A DNA stretch of 64,000 nucleotides from CAVTSA01 sp963737225 (GTDB taxonomy: Bacteria; Chloroflexota; Dormibacteria; Dormibacterales; Dormibacteraceae): NCBI GenBank assembly GCA_963737225.1, contig CAVTSA010000005.1, positions 248,001 to 312,000 of the forward strand, read 5' to 3'. The position numbers and the translations under genes are program-made. This document shows positions 17,497 through 25,564 of the stretch, in pieces. Every line of letters starts with the position of its first letter. Within the stretch, counting starts at the first letter, position 1. Under the pieces are notes generated by a model. It was not told where the DNA came from. It saw only the letters and a program-made list of their open reading frames with translations, and did not search any database.

Positions 17497-17571
17497 AGTG
17501 GGCCGTCGGTGCACCGATGGCCCACTCTGGCGCCGCGTAGAGGGCTGTTGGTGCACCAACAGCCCTCTACG
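17497..17571. repeat. Paired palindrome element, TTGGTGCACCAA family (copy 2), near-perfect
   Basis: The first palindrome spans 17497-17526 (30 bp, one mismatch, core TCGGTGCACCGA) and the second 17536-17571 is a perfect 36-bp palindrome with core TTGGTGCACCAA. Centres are exactly 42 bp apart. It fills the gap between msrA and the convergent TetR gene. It is the strongest copy in the window and could form two stable hairpins on either strand. Confidence 0.9.
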
Positions 17572-17576
17572 TGACC

Positions 17577-18188
17577 CTATGGGGCGGGCTGCGGCGCCCC
17601 GGGCTGCGCGACGACGTCTGCGAGGAGCCGCTTGGTGATGCCGTCGAAGCGGTGGCGGTCGCGGTGCGTTCGCGCCACCAGCATCCCTCCCTCGAGAGCC
17701 CCGATGATCATCTCGGCCACCTCCCGGGACGCGCCGTCGACTCGTAGGGTTCCGTCGGACCGGCCCTCGTCCAGCACGCCCGAGACCCAGGTCTCGTTGC
17801 GGTCGAAGAAGCTGGTCACCGCCTGCCGCATCGGCTTCGGGAGCGTGTCGTAGTCGGAGGCGAGCATCCCGCAGAGACACATCCGCTCCTGCGCGAGCAC
17901 CCGGCCGTAGAGGTCGACGTACCGCTCCAGCTTGCTCGCGGCGCCGCTGGTGCCGGCGTCGATCGCCTCCAGGGCGTCGATGAACCGGGTCGTGTAGCGG
18001 GCCAGGAGCGCCTGCCCAAGCTCTGCCTTGCCGGGGAAGTGGTAGTGGAGGGCGGGCTTGGTGATCCCGAGCTCGGTGGCGACGTCGGCGTACGAAAAGG
18101 CGTTGAAGCCACGGGTCTGCACCAACCGCTCGGCGACGTCCAGGATCGCTGACGCCGTGTCTGTCTCCCCGTTCCTGCGGACCGCCAT
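17577..18188 (-). CDS. TetR/AcrR-family transcriptional regulator
   Basis: The 203-residue protein has an N-terminal TetR helix-turn-helix (ASAILDVAERLVQTRGF, then ELGITKPALHYHFPGKAEL) and a TetR-C6-like ligand domain with ERMCLCGMLASD. It is divergent from the first SnoaL-like gene. An imperfect palindrome lies between them and is the likely operator. Ligand unknown. Confidence 0.9.
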   Translation of the reverse strand: MAVRRNGETDTASAILDVAERLVQTRGFNAFSYADVATELGITKPALHYHFPGKAELGQALLARYTTRFIDALEAIDAGTSGAASKLERYVDLYGRVLAQERMCLCGMLASDYDTLPKPMRQAVTSFFDRNETWVSGVLDEGRSDGTLRVDGASREVAEMIIGALEGGMLVARTHRDRHRFDGITKRLLADVVAQPGAPQPAP

Positions 18189-18231
18189 GCTGCCCTCCTT
18201 TGCGCCAGCTTAGCCCGTCCCGTTCGGTACG

Positions 18232-18261
18232 TTGACATTTAACCTACTAGTAAGTCAGAAT
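18232..18261 (+). promoter_or_regulatory. Promoter and TetR-type operator for the SnoaL-like genes
   Basis: TTGACA (18232-18237), an 18-bp spacer and CAGAAT (18256-18261, 4 of 6) form a plausible sigma-70 promoter pointing right. The spacer contains the imperfect palindrome ACCTACTAGTAAGT, a plausible binding site for the divergent TetR protein. A bound repressor would block this promoter. Confidence 0.55.
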
Positions 18262-18309
18262 TGGAGTCCACCGGCGTGGCCTAACGCGAATGCATCCAGG
18301 AGGCGTGGC

Positions 18310-18699
18310 ATGCAGCAGACCGAGCATCGGGGCTCCGACACTTCGGGACAGGTCGGAGAGGCGGAGGCGCTGAGCGTGGTGGAGGCGTTCGGGGCGACCT
18401 GGGCCGCCCACGACCTGGACGCCGCCCTCTCCATGGTCACCGACGACTGCCTCTTCGACGCCACCGGGCCCGCACCGGATGGCACGCCCTGTGTCGGCGC
18501 CGACGCGATCCGGGCCGCCTGGGCCCCGATCTTCGCCGATCCCGGCTCGCACTTCGAGGTCGAGGAGACGATCCTCGCCGGCGACCGGGTGGTACAGCGC
18601 TGGCGCTACAACTTCGACGGCGGGCACATACGCGGCGTCGACCTGTTCCGGGTGCGGGACGGCAAGGTCGCCGAGAAGCTCGCCTACGTCAAGGGTTGA
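18310..18699 (+). CDS. SnoaL-like/NTF2-fold protein
   Basis: The 129-residue protein has the NTF2 pattern: LSVVEAFGATWAAHDLDAAL, DDCLFDATGP, AIRAAWAPIFADPGSHFEVE and RGVDLFRVRDGKVAEKLAYVKG. Members of this fold are small hydrolases, isomerases or binding proteins; the ligand is unknown. AGGAGGCG precedes ATG 18310. Divergent TetR control is likely. A second NTF2-like protein follows 10 bp later. Confidence 0.8.
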   Translation: MQQTEHRGSDTSGQVGEAEALSVVEAFGATWAAHDLDAALSMVTDDCLFDATGPAPDGTPCVGADAIRAAWAPIFADPGSHFEVEETILAGDRVVQRWRYNFDGGHIRGVDLFRVRDGKVAEKLAYVKG

Positions 18700-18709
18700 C
18701 GAGGGCGTG

Positions 18710-19096
18710 ATGGACGCGATCGATTCACTGCTCGCCGGGATCGAAGCCGGTGCGGTTCCGCCGGGCGTGTTCGCTGACGACGCCATCCTCGACGCCACCG
18801 TGCCGAACTGGAGGTTCAGCACCCGGGGCGCTTCTGCCGTGCACACCGAGCTCTCCCACTGGTACGCGGACCCGGGCTCGTTCCGGGATCTCCGCCGCAT
18901 CCCGATCCCGGGTGGCGAGCTGGTCGAGTTCACGCTCACCTGGGAAGAGGACGGCGTCCCGCACATGGTCCATCAGGCACACGTCCTTCGCCTTCACGAT
19001 GGGCGGGTGGCATCGGACACCGCGTTCTGCGGCGGACGCTGGCCGGCGCCGCTGATCGCCGAGATGGAGGCCGCCGCCGCCCAGACCGTCCACTGA
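18710..19096 (+). CDS. Second SnoaL-like/NTF2-fold protein
   Basis: The 128-residue protein begins MDAIDSLLAGIEAG and has the same NTF2-type layout (FADDAILDATVPNWRFSTRG, then LVEFTLTWEEDGVPHMVHQAH). It is 10 bp from the first SnoaL-like gene and very probably cotranscribed. The pair may form a heterodimer or act on related substrates. GTG 18707 directly before the ATG is an alternative start. Confidence 0.75.
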   Translation: MDAIDSLLAGIEAGAVPPGVFADDAILDATVPNWRFSTRGASAVHTELSHWYADPGSFRDLRRIPIPGGELVEFTLTWEEDGVPHMVHQAHVLRLHDGRVASDTAFCGGRWPAPLIAEMEAAAAQTVH

Positions 19097-19107
19097 AACT
19101 CCCGCCT

Positions 19108-19172
19108 GGGCCGTTGGTGCACCAATCGCCCCATCGGGCCCCGGCGAGTGGGTGTTGGTGCACCAATCGCCC
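19108..19172. repeat. Paired palindrome element, TTGGTGCACCAA family (copy 3)
   Basis: Two perfect TTGGTGCACCAA cores lie at 19114-19125 and 19155-19166, centres 41 bp apart, with GGGC/GCCC-type arms. The element sits between the SnoaL pair and the aminotransferase operon, all rightward, ending 29 bp before GTG 19201. It is close enough to the start to affect initiation or the leader of that operon. Confidence 0.82.
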
Positions 19173-19200
19173 TAACTCGGCGCCTGGATACACTTGGCCG

Positions 19201-20298
19201 GTGACCGACGTGGCCTCGCTTGCGCGTGCAACCGTCCGGCAGTTCGAGCCGTACGAATGGGAGCTCTCGACCGAGGAGGTGGCGCGGCGTCACGGGCTGA
19301 CGCCGACGCGGGTGGTGCGCTTCGACCTCAACACCTCCCCCTTTCCGCCCCCGGCCTGGGAAGAGGCGATGGAGGAGTCGCGGCGGGAGGCGATGCCGCA
19401 GGAGTACTTCGACACCGCTTACGCGGAGCTGACACCTCTCCTGGCGCGGTACTGCGGCGTGGGAGCGGACCAGATCGTGGTCGGGGCAGGCGCCGACGAG
19501 GTCCTCGACATCGTCTCGAAGACGTTTTTGGACAACGGCGACGTGGCCGTCCTCACCCCGCCGACCTACTCCATGTACAAGATCGTCACCGCCCAGATGG
19601 GGGGCGTGCTGCGCCAGGTGCCGCTCGGGGCGGGCTTCGTCCCCGACCTGCCGGCGACGTTGGAGGCCGCGCGCGGCGCCAAGCTCCTCTGGCACTGCAA
19701 TCCGAACAGTCCGACCGGGACCGCCACCCCGCCCGGCCTCCTTCGCCGGCTGGTCGCGGAGGCTCCCTGCATCGTGGTCGTCGACGAGGCCTACGCGGAA
19801 TACGCCGGGCGTTCGGCGGTGGACCTGATCGCGGACCACCCGAATGTGATCGTGGTCCGCACCATGTCCAAGGCGTTCAGCATGGCCGGGATGCGCCTCG
19901 GGTGGGCGGTCGCGGCGCCCGAGGTCGTGGATCTGATGCACCGGGTGCGACCTCCCAACAGCGTCAGCCGCGTCACCGCTCACCTGGGAGCGCTGGCGCT
20001 CGGCGACCTGGACGGCATGCGCGCCAACGTGGGGCGGGTGCTGCAGCAGCGGGAGCCGCTGGCGGACGCGCTGCGGGAGCTGGGGGCGACCGTGCATCCA
20101 TCGGTGACCAACTTCTTGCTCACCGGCTGGGGAACGCCGGACGAGGCCCAGTCGGTGTACGACCATCTCGAGAGACGCGGGATGGTGGTCCGCAACCTGG
20201 CTCAACATCCCCTGCTCCCCGGCCACCTGCGGATCACCGTCCGCTCCGCCGAGGAGAACGCGCGGTTGGTCGAGGCGCTGGCCGAGCGGTCTCGATGA
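19201..20298 (+). CDS. Histidinol-phosphate-aminotransferase-like PLP enzyme
   Basis: The 365-residue class I/II aminotransferase has VVGAGADEVLDIV, the LWHCNPNSPTGT substrate loop, VVDEAYAEYAG and the PLP lysine in RTMSKAFSMAGMRLGWAV. It resembles HisC but has no other his genes nearby. With a decarboxylase and an SDR encoded directly downstream by overlapping starts, it more likely transaminates an amino acid or amino alcohol in a dedicated pathway. GTG 19201 is chosen because the conserved region begins soon after. Confidence 0.8.
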   Translation: MTDVASLARATVRQFEPYEWELSTEEVARRHGLTPTRVVRFDLNTSPFPPPAWEEAMEESRREAMPQEYFDTAYAELTPLLARYCGVGADQIVVGAGADEVLDIVSKTFLDNGDVAVLTPPTYSMYKIVTAQMGGVLRQVPLGAGFVPDLPATLEAARGAKLLWHCNPNSPTGTATPPGLLRRLVAEAPCIVVVDEAYAEYAGRSAVDLIADHPNVIVVRTMSKAFSMAGMRLGWAVAAPEVVDLMHRVRPPNSVSRVTAHLGALALGDLDGMRANVGRVLQQREPLADALRELGATVHPSVTNFLLTGWGTPDEAQSVYDHLERRGMVVRNLAQHPLLPGHLRITVRSAEENARLVEALAERSR

Positions 20299-21734
20299 CG
20301 GGCGGACCGACACTCGATCCCGACGCCTTTCGAGCCCTCGCGCATCGCGCCGTCGACCTCGCCGCGGACCACTTCGCCGCGCTGCCCGAGGGACCCGTCT
20401 TCAGCCCCATGACGCCGGCCGAGCGCGCGGCGCTGCTCCAGCAGCCGCTGCCGGAGACCGCGACGGATCCGGAGGACCTGCTGGACAGCGTCCGTGAACG
20501 GGTCCTGTCGCACCCGATGGGAAACGGGCACCCGCGGTTCTTCGGTTGGGTGAACTCGCCGCCGCAGCCGGTGGCGATCGCCGGCGAGCTGCTCGCCGCC
20601 GCCCTCGATCCCAGCTGCGCCGGCGGCGACCACGCGGCGATCTACCTCGAGCACGCCGTGATCCGCTGGCTCATGGAGCTGGTCGGATTCCCGACCCAGG
20701 GTTCGGCGGGACTGCTCCTGAGCGGTGGCTCGATGGCGTCTCTGACCGCCCTGGCGGTGGCCCGGCACCGGGCGATGGATCGGCTGGGTCGCGACGTGCG
20801 CGCCCAGGGCCTGCAGGGGTCAGGTCCCCGGCTCGTCCTCTATCAATCGAGCGAGGGCCACTCGTCGCTGCGCAAGGCCGTCGAGCTCCTGGGGTTGGGA
20901 AGCGAGAACCTGCGCGTCATCCGGGCCGGCCGCGACTGCCGGCTGCCGGTGCCGGCGCTGCGGGCTGCGATCGCGGCCGACCGCGCGGCGGGACTCCACC
21001 CGTTCTGCGTCGCCGCGACCGCGGGCACGGTCGCCACCGGTGCTGTGGATCCCCTCGACGAGATCGCGGACCTCTGCCAGGAGGAGGGGCTCTGGTGCCA
21101 CGTCGACGGGGCGTACGGTGCTTTCGGGGTGCTGGACCCCCGTGGCGCGGAGCGCTTCCGGGGCCTGGAGCGTGCCGATTCCCTGGCTCTCGACCCGCAC
21201 AAGTGGCTCTCGGTTCCGGTGGAGTGCGGGGCGGTCCTGATCCGAGACGCCGCGGTCATGCGCGCCACCTTCAGCCTGGTCCCGGCCTACCTGCGCACCG
21301 AACCCGACCAGGGTTTCGGCGGGCTGCCGTGGTTCAGTGAGTTCGGCTTCCAGCAGACGCGCGGCTTTCGGGCGCTCAAACTCTGGATGGTGCTGGCCGC
21401 CTCCGGGCGGGCCGGCGTCGCCGCCCACATCCGGCACGGCGTCGACCTGGCGCGGGCCCTCGCGGCGCGAGTGCGTGCGGTGCCCGACCTGGAGCTGTTC
21501 GAGGAGCCTCCGCTCTCCATCGTCTGCTTTCGTCGACGCGGCTCCGACCAGGTGAACCAGCGCTTGATGCACCGCCTGCAGGAGGGAGGCCGCGTGTTCG
21601 TCACCCAGGCCGAGCTCGACGGCCGGTTCTGGCTTCGCGCCTGCATCCTCGGCGACGCCACCCGGGAGAGCGACCTGGACCTCCTGGTCGACGAGGTGCA
21701 GCGGCTCGGCACGCAGCTTGAGGAGAAGGTATGA
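20295..21734 (+). CDS. PLP-dependent group II amino acid decarboxylase
   Basis: The 479-residue protein of the aromatic-L-amino-acid decarboxylase type has NGHPRFFGWVNSP near the N-terminus, AGTVATGAVDPLDEI, HVDGAYGAF and the PLP lysine in LALDPHKWLSVPVECG. It should decarboxylate an aromatic or related amino acid to an amine. ATGA overlaps with the aminotransferase stop upstream and the SDR start downstream show tight translational coupling. Substrate unknown. Confidence 0.88.
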   Translation: MTGGPTLDPDAFRALAHRAVDLAADHFAALPEGPVFSPMTPAERAALLQQPLPETATDPEDLLDSVRERVLSHPMGNGHPRFFGWVNSPPQPVAIAGELLAAALDPSCAGGDHAAIYLEHAVIRWLMELVGFPTQGSAGLLLSGGSMASLTALAVARHRAMDRLGRDVRAQGLQGSGPRLVLYQSSEGHSSLRKAVELLGLGSENLRVIRAGRDCRLPVPALRAAIAADRAAGLHPFCVAATAGTVATGAVDPLDEIADLCQEEGLWCHVDGAYGAFGVLDPRGAERFRGLERADSLALDPHKWLSVPVECGAVLIRDAAVMRATFSLVPAYLRTEPDQGFGGLPWFSEFGFQQTRGFRALKLWMVLAASGRAGVAAHIRHGVDLARALAARVRAVPDLELFEEPPLSIVCFRRRGSDQVNQRLMHRLQEGGRVFVTQAELDGRFWLRACILGDATRESDLDLLVDEVQRLGTQLEEKV

Positions 21735-22516
21735 ACGAGCTCGAGGGCAAGGTCGCTCTGGTCACCGGCGCCGGCGCCGGCATCGGGAAGGCGATCGCGC
21801 TCCGCCTGGCGGAGGAGGGTGCGACGGTGGGTGCGCTCGACCTGCAGGCGGAGCGGTCGCACGCGACGGCGGCGGCGATCACCGAGGCAGGCGGCCAAGC
21901 GGTGGCGCTGACGGCGGACGTGGCCGAGCCGGCGCAGATGCGCGAGGCGATCGACCGGCTTGGCGAGCGCCTCGGCCATCTCGACCTGGTGGCCGCCAAC
22001 GCCGGCATCAACGGGGTGTGGGCACCGATCGACGATCTCGAGCCGGAGGAGTGGGACCGCACGGTGGCGGTCAACCTGAGGGGGACGTTCCTGACCTTCC
22101 GCTACGCGGTGCCCTGGCTCAAGCGGCAGGGCGGCGCCGGGGTGGTCACGGCCTCCGTTCACGGGACCCGGATCTGGTCCGGCCCCGGAAGTACCGCCTA
22201 CGCCTGCACCAAGGCGGCACAGCAGACCTTCGCCCGCAAGATGGCGGTGGAGCTGGGCGAGCACCGGATCCGGGTCAACTCCATCTGCCCGGGCTGGGTC
22301 GACACGCAGATCCAGGAGAGCACCTTTCCACGCAACCTCGACCAGATCCATCTCCCGGTGCGGTTCGACCGTCCCGCGATACCACTCACGGGCGGGCGCC
22401 CGCACCAGCCTCGGGAAGTGGCCGAGCTGGCGCTTTTCCTGCTCTCGCCACGGGCGTCGGCGATCAGCGGCAGCGAGGTCTGGATCGACGGCGCGACCTC
22501 GCTCGTCATCGGCTGA
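21731..22516 (+). CDS. SDR-family oxidoreductase
   Basis: The 261-residue classical SDR has TGAGAGIG (NAD(P) binding), NAGING, the catalytic Ser in TASVHGTR and YxxxK in YACTKAAQ. It is the third gene of the aminotransferase-decarboxylase operon, overlapping by 4 bp. It probably interconverts an alcohol and ketone or aldehyde made from the amine. Confidence 0.9.
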   Translation: MNELEGKVALVTGAGAGIGKAIALRLAEEGATVGALDLQAERSHATAAAITEAGGQAVALTADVAEPAQMREAIDRLGERLGHLDLVAANAGINGVWAPIDDLEPEEWDRTVAVNLRGTFLTFRYAVPWLKRQGGAGVVTASVHGTRIWSGPGSTAYACTKAAQQTFARKMAVELGEHRIRVNSICPGWVDTQIQESTFPRNLDQIHLPVRFDRPAIPLTGGRPHQPREVAELALFLLSPRASAISGSEVWIDGATSLVIG

Positions 22517-22528
22517 CCGGAACGCCGG

Positions 22529-22930
22529 TTACCCGAAGGTGCGGAAGCTCTCGGGATCGATGGTGAGGATGACGCGCACCGCCCGATCGGCGACCTGGGC
22601 GTCCTCCCGGCCGCGGTACCGCCGCTGGAGCAGCTTGTAGAAGTCGCCCTCGGGGTCGTCCTGGATGTCGGTCACGGTGCCGCGCAGCGTGAGGTACCGA
22701 TAACCGTCGTCGGGGTCGATGAAGCAGAGCCCGATCCGCTTCTCCCGCTGCAGCGCCCGATAGTTGCTGCGGACCTTGGTGTGCGTGAGCTTGATCACCT
22801 GCCGGTCGGCGTCCCACAGGAACCACATCGGGTTCACCTGGGGAGCGCCGTCGGGGCGCACGGTGGCGAAGCTCGCGAACAGCGGGCGCTCGAGGAGGTC
22901 GACGTGCGACGCGGGGGGAGTGGCTGCCAT
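22529..22930 (-). CDS. PPOX-class split-barrel flavin/F420 enzyme (copy A)
   Basis: The 133-residue protein has the split-barrel pattern of F420-dependent PPOX-class enzymes: HVDLLERPLFASFATVRPDG, PQVNPMWFLWD, THTKVRSNYRALQREKRIGL and RYLTLRGTVTDIQDDPEGDF. It is probably a cytosolic F420- or FMN-dependent reductase. Its tandem copy lies immediately upstream. ATG 22928-22930. Confidence 0.85.
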   Translation of the reverse strand: MAATPPASHVDLLERPLFASFATVRPDGAPQVNPMWFLWDADRQVIKLTHTKVRSNYRALQREKRIGLCFIDPDDGYRYLTLRGTVTDIQDDPEGDFYKLLQRRYRGREDAQVADRAVRVILTIDPESFRTFG

Positions 22931-22976
22931 CGGCAACCTCCTACTGGCAGGCGGCCCGACTTGTTCCGCCGCCGGG

Positions 22977-23375
22977 TTACTGCGCGCGGAAGTGGTCGGG
23001 CGTGATGGTGAGGATGACGCGCACCGCCCGGTCGGGGACGACGGGGTCCGCATGGCCCTCGTAGCGGGTCTGCAGCCGCTTGAAGAAATCGCCCTCGGGG
23101 TCGTCCTGGATGTCGGTCACCGCGCCGCGCACGCTCAGATAGCGCTGGTCGGCGTCGGGGTCGACGATCAGGAGCGCCACGTGCTTGTCCGACTGCAGCA
23201 CGCGATAGTTGCTCCTGACTTTGGTGTGGGTGAGCCTGAACACCTCCCGCTCGCCGTCCCACAGGAACCACATCGGGTTCAGCTGCGGCGCACCGTCGGC
23301 ACGGACGGTGGCGAAGCTCGCGAGCAGCGGCCGTTCGAGGAGGTCGACATGGGCGGCGGGAGGAGTGAGGGCCAT
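22977..23375 (-). CDS. PPOX-class split-barrel flavin/F420 enzyme (copy B)
   Basis: The 132-residue protein is a close paralogue of the next gene (shared HVDLLERPL, ASFATVR, NPMWFLWD, KVRSNYR and TDIQDDPEGDF). Head-to-tail order and a 46-bp gap indicate tandem duplication and cotranscription. Differences cluster in the central strand (SDKHVALLIVDPDADQRY against REKRIGLCFIDPDDGYRY), a likely substrate-facing part. Confidence 0.85.
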   Translation of the reverse strand: MALTPPAAHVDLLERPLLASFATVRADGAPQLNPMWFLWDGEREVFRLTHTKVRSNYRVLQSDKHVALLIVDPDADQRYLSVRGAVTDIQDDPEGDFFKRLQTRYEGHADPVVPDRAVRVILTITPDHFRAQ

Positions 23376-23528
23376 ACGGCGGCACGTACCGAGCTCACCG
23401 CCACTTTGTTCCGCGGCGCGGCCCGGAGTCCTGTCCCCGCGGTCCGGGCCAGGCCGTCCTCGGAAGGTCGCGCTGCTATGGTTCGGCCCTCAGGCGGCCC
23501 GGCCTCCGGTTTCCGGAAGGAGACTCCG

Positions 23529-24722
23529 ATGTCACCCAGCGCGCCGTCGGTGGATCAGGTCCTCCTCGACGCGGTCGCGGCGGGGGCGGTGCCCAACGTG
23601 GCTGCGATCGCTGCCGACCGCGACGCGGTCATCTTCGAGGGCGGTGCCGGAGCCAGGGTGGCCGGTGCGGAGCCTGGCGCCGTGGTGGGGCTCGACAGCC
23701 ACTACCGGGTCATGTCGATGACCAAGCTCGTCACCACCAGCGTCGCTCTCCAGCTGGTCGAACAGGGCTTGCTGGATCTCGACGCGCAGGTGGAGCGCTA
23801 CGCTCCCGACTTCGCCCGGGTTCAGGTGCTGGACGGGTGGGACGGTGACCATCCCCGGCTGCGGGCCCCGGCCACGCCGGCCACGGTCCGTCAGCTGATG
23901 ACGCACACCGCCGGGTTCAGCTACTGGTTCTGGAACGCCGACATCGTCCGCTGGGAGCGGGCGACCGGAACCCCCAACGTCAGGGCCGGCCTGATGAAAA
24001 GCTTCGACGCGCCGATGGTGCACGACCCGGGAACGGCCTGGGAGTACGGGATCAATCTCGACTGGCTGGGCCGCGTGATCGAGGCGGTGGCCGGCGAGAC
24101 CCTCGACGTGGCAGTTTTGAAGCGGGTCCTCGGACCCCTCGGCATGACCGAGACGGCCTACCGCATGACGCCGACCCAGCGGGCGGACAGCGTGCCCGTG
24201 CACCGCCAGGCGGACGGCGGGGGATGGGCGGCCACCGACTTCGACACCGCCCAGAACCCGGAGTACTGGTCGGGCGGGCACGGCCTCTACACGACGCCAC
24301 GCGACTACATCAAGTTGGAGAGGGCGATCCTGCGGGGCGGGGAACTGGACGGGACCCGGATTCTTTCCGAGCAGACGGTCGAGCAGATGTTCATGAACCA
24401 GATCGGTGACCTGGAGGTACCGGCGGAGCTGGCGACGGCCGACCCGCGGTCGACCGACACCTTCCCGCTGGGGACGGGGAACAAGTACGGCTTCGGCGTC
24501 CTGCTCAACACCTTGGACGTCCCGGGCCGGCGGCGAGCCTTCAGCGGGGCCTGGGACGGCCTCGCCAACACCCATTTCTGGATCGACCGCACGACCGGGA
24601 TCGCCGCGTCGACCTACTCCCAGTTCCTCCCTTTCGTGACGCCGCCGTCGATGGAGCTCTACCGGGACTTCGAGCGGGCCCTTTACGCTTCGCTCCAGAC
24701 ATCGGCAGTGTGCTCCCGGTAG
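23529..24722 (+). CDS. Serine hydrolase of the class C beta-lactamase/esterase family
   Basis: The 397-residue protein has the SxxK nucleophile motif SMTK (Ser63, Lys66), a YGINLDWLG segment in the place of YxN, and HGLYTTPRDYIKLERAIL in the C-terminal half. No signal peptide is visible, which favours a cytosolic esterase rather than a penicillin-binding protein. GGAAGGAG precedes ATG 23529. Confidence 0.85.
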   Translation: MSPSAPSVDQVLLDAVAAGAVPNVAAIAADRDAVIFEGGAGARVAGAEPGAVVGLDSHYRVMSMTKLVTTSVALQLVEQGLLDLDAQVERYAPDFARVQVLDGWDGDHPRLRAPATPATVRQLMTHTAGFSYWFWNADIVRWERATGTPNVRAGLMKSFDAPMVHDPGTAWEYGINLDWLGRVIEAVAGETLDVAVLKRVLGPLGMTETAYRMTPTQRADSVPVHRQADGGGWAATDFDTAQNPEYWSGGHGLYTTPRDYIKLERAILRGGELDGTRILSEQTVEQMFMNQIGDLEVPAELATADPRSTDTFPLGTGNKYGFGVLLNTLDVPGRRRAFSGAWDGLANTHFWIDRTTGIAASTYSQFLPFVTPPSMELYRDFERALYASLQTSAVCSR

Positions 24723-24755
24723 CGGTTCGCGTCAGTGCGCGCATCAGCGCTCGCG

Positions 24756-25205
24756 TCAAAACAGGGCCGGTGGTGAAGAGGAGAAAGGGCTCAGGATCTG
24801 GAGCTCACCAAAGCGCTGCCCGGTCTGCAGGTCCTCCGTCAACAGGTAGGTGCAGCCGGCGCGCTGGGCGGCGGCGACGATGAGCGCGTCCCAATGGCTC
24901 AGCGGCCAGCTCGAGGCGGCCACCCAGGCTCGCTCCATCAGATCGTGATCCACCGGCTCAGGGGCCCACGCCATGAGCTCCCGAACTTCGTCGCGCGCCT
25001 CAACGTCGGTGAGTGATTGCGAGAGCTCCCTGGTCACCGTGACGAAATACTCGTTGAGGACCTGAGCGCTCAGCCTGCCACGCCGGGTCTGCCACAGAAA
25101 TCGCATCCATTCGCCAGCCTGACGGTGCTTTTCCACGTTCTGTGTGTCCCGTGCGTACACGAGGACGTTGGTGTCAACGAAGACCGGCTCGATCGTGGAG
25201 CTCAT
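24756..25205 (-). CDS. PIN-domain ribonuclease toxin
   Basis: The 149-residue VapC-type PIN protein has Asp11 in FVDTNVLVYA, Glu in AQVLNEYF, Asp in SHWDALIVAAA and a final acidic position in LLTEDLQTG. These form the usual magnesium site for RNA cleavage. It overlaps the small ribbon-helix-helix-like gene upstream by 32 bp, the classic toxin-antitoxin layout. Confidence 0.88.
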   Translation of the reverse strand: MSSTIEPVFVDTNVLVYARDTQNVEKHRQAGEWMRFLWQTRRGRLSAQVLNEYFVTVTRELSQSLTDVEARDEVRELMAWAPEPVDHDLMERAWVAASSWPLSHWDALIVAAAQRAGCTYLLTEDLQTGQRFGELQILSPFSSSPPALF

Positions 25206-25419
25206 CGCGACTCGGGTAGGCCTCGTTCGCACGGGACAGCGCCCGCGACGGGCGCGCAAGGTAGGACGCCATCGCCCGCTCGTAAGACTCGTCGGCGCGC
25301 ATCTGCGCCTCGAGCAGCCCCTTGACGAACCGAGAGACACTCAGATTCCGGTGGGCTGCCTGGACCCTGGCCCAGTGTGCGGTCTCCTCGTCCAGCGTGA
25401 TGGTGACGTTTCGCAGCAC
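25174..25419 (-). CDS. Ribbon-helix-helix-type antitoxin
   Basis: The 81-residue protein has the N-terminal pattern VLRNVTITLDEETAHWARVQ and SVSRFVKGLLEAQM, typical of small RHH antitoxins paired with PIN toxins. It should neutralise the PIN protein and repress its own promoter. GTG 25417-25419 is preferred because the family begins at this point; a GTG at 25449 would add ten residues. No strong ribosome site is visible. Confidence 0.78.
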   Translation of the reverse strand: MLRNVTITLDEETAHWARVQAAHRNLSVSRFVKGLLEAQMRADESYERAMASYLARPSRALSRANEAYPSRDELHDRAGLR

Positions 25420-25564
25420 GGTTTCAGCGTAACACTGACTTCGTGTCACCGCTCGTTGTGATTCCCCGGCCTACCCCGCTGAACCGCACCGTTTCTCCAT
25501 ACTTCGGACGCGAGGGCGCCTCGAGGTGTGCAGGCACGGCGTCAGTTGTGCAGGGGAGGGAGTA

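Noticed and set aside
19194..20294. Frame extending the PLP decarboxylase upstream
   Set aside because: It overlaps the aminotransferase in another frame; the decarboxylase start at 20295 is supported by the ATGA overlap.
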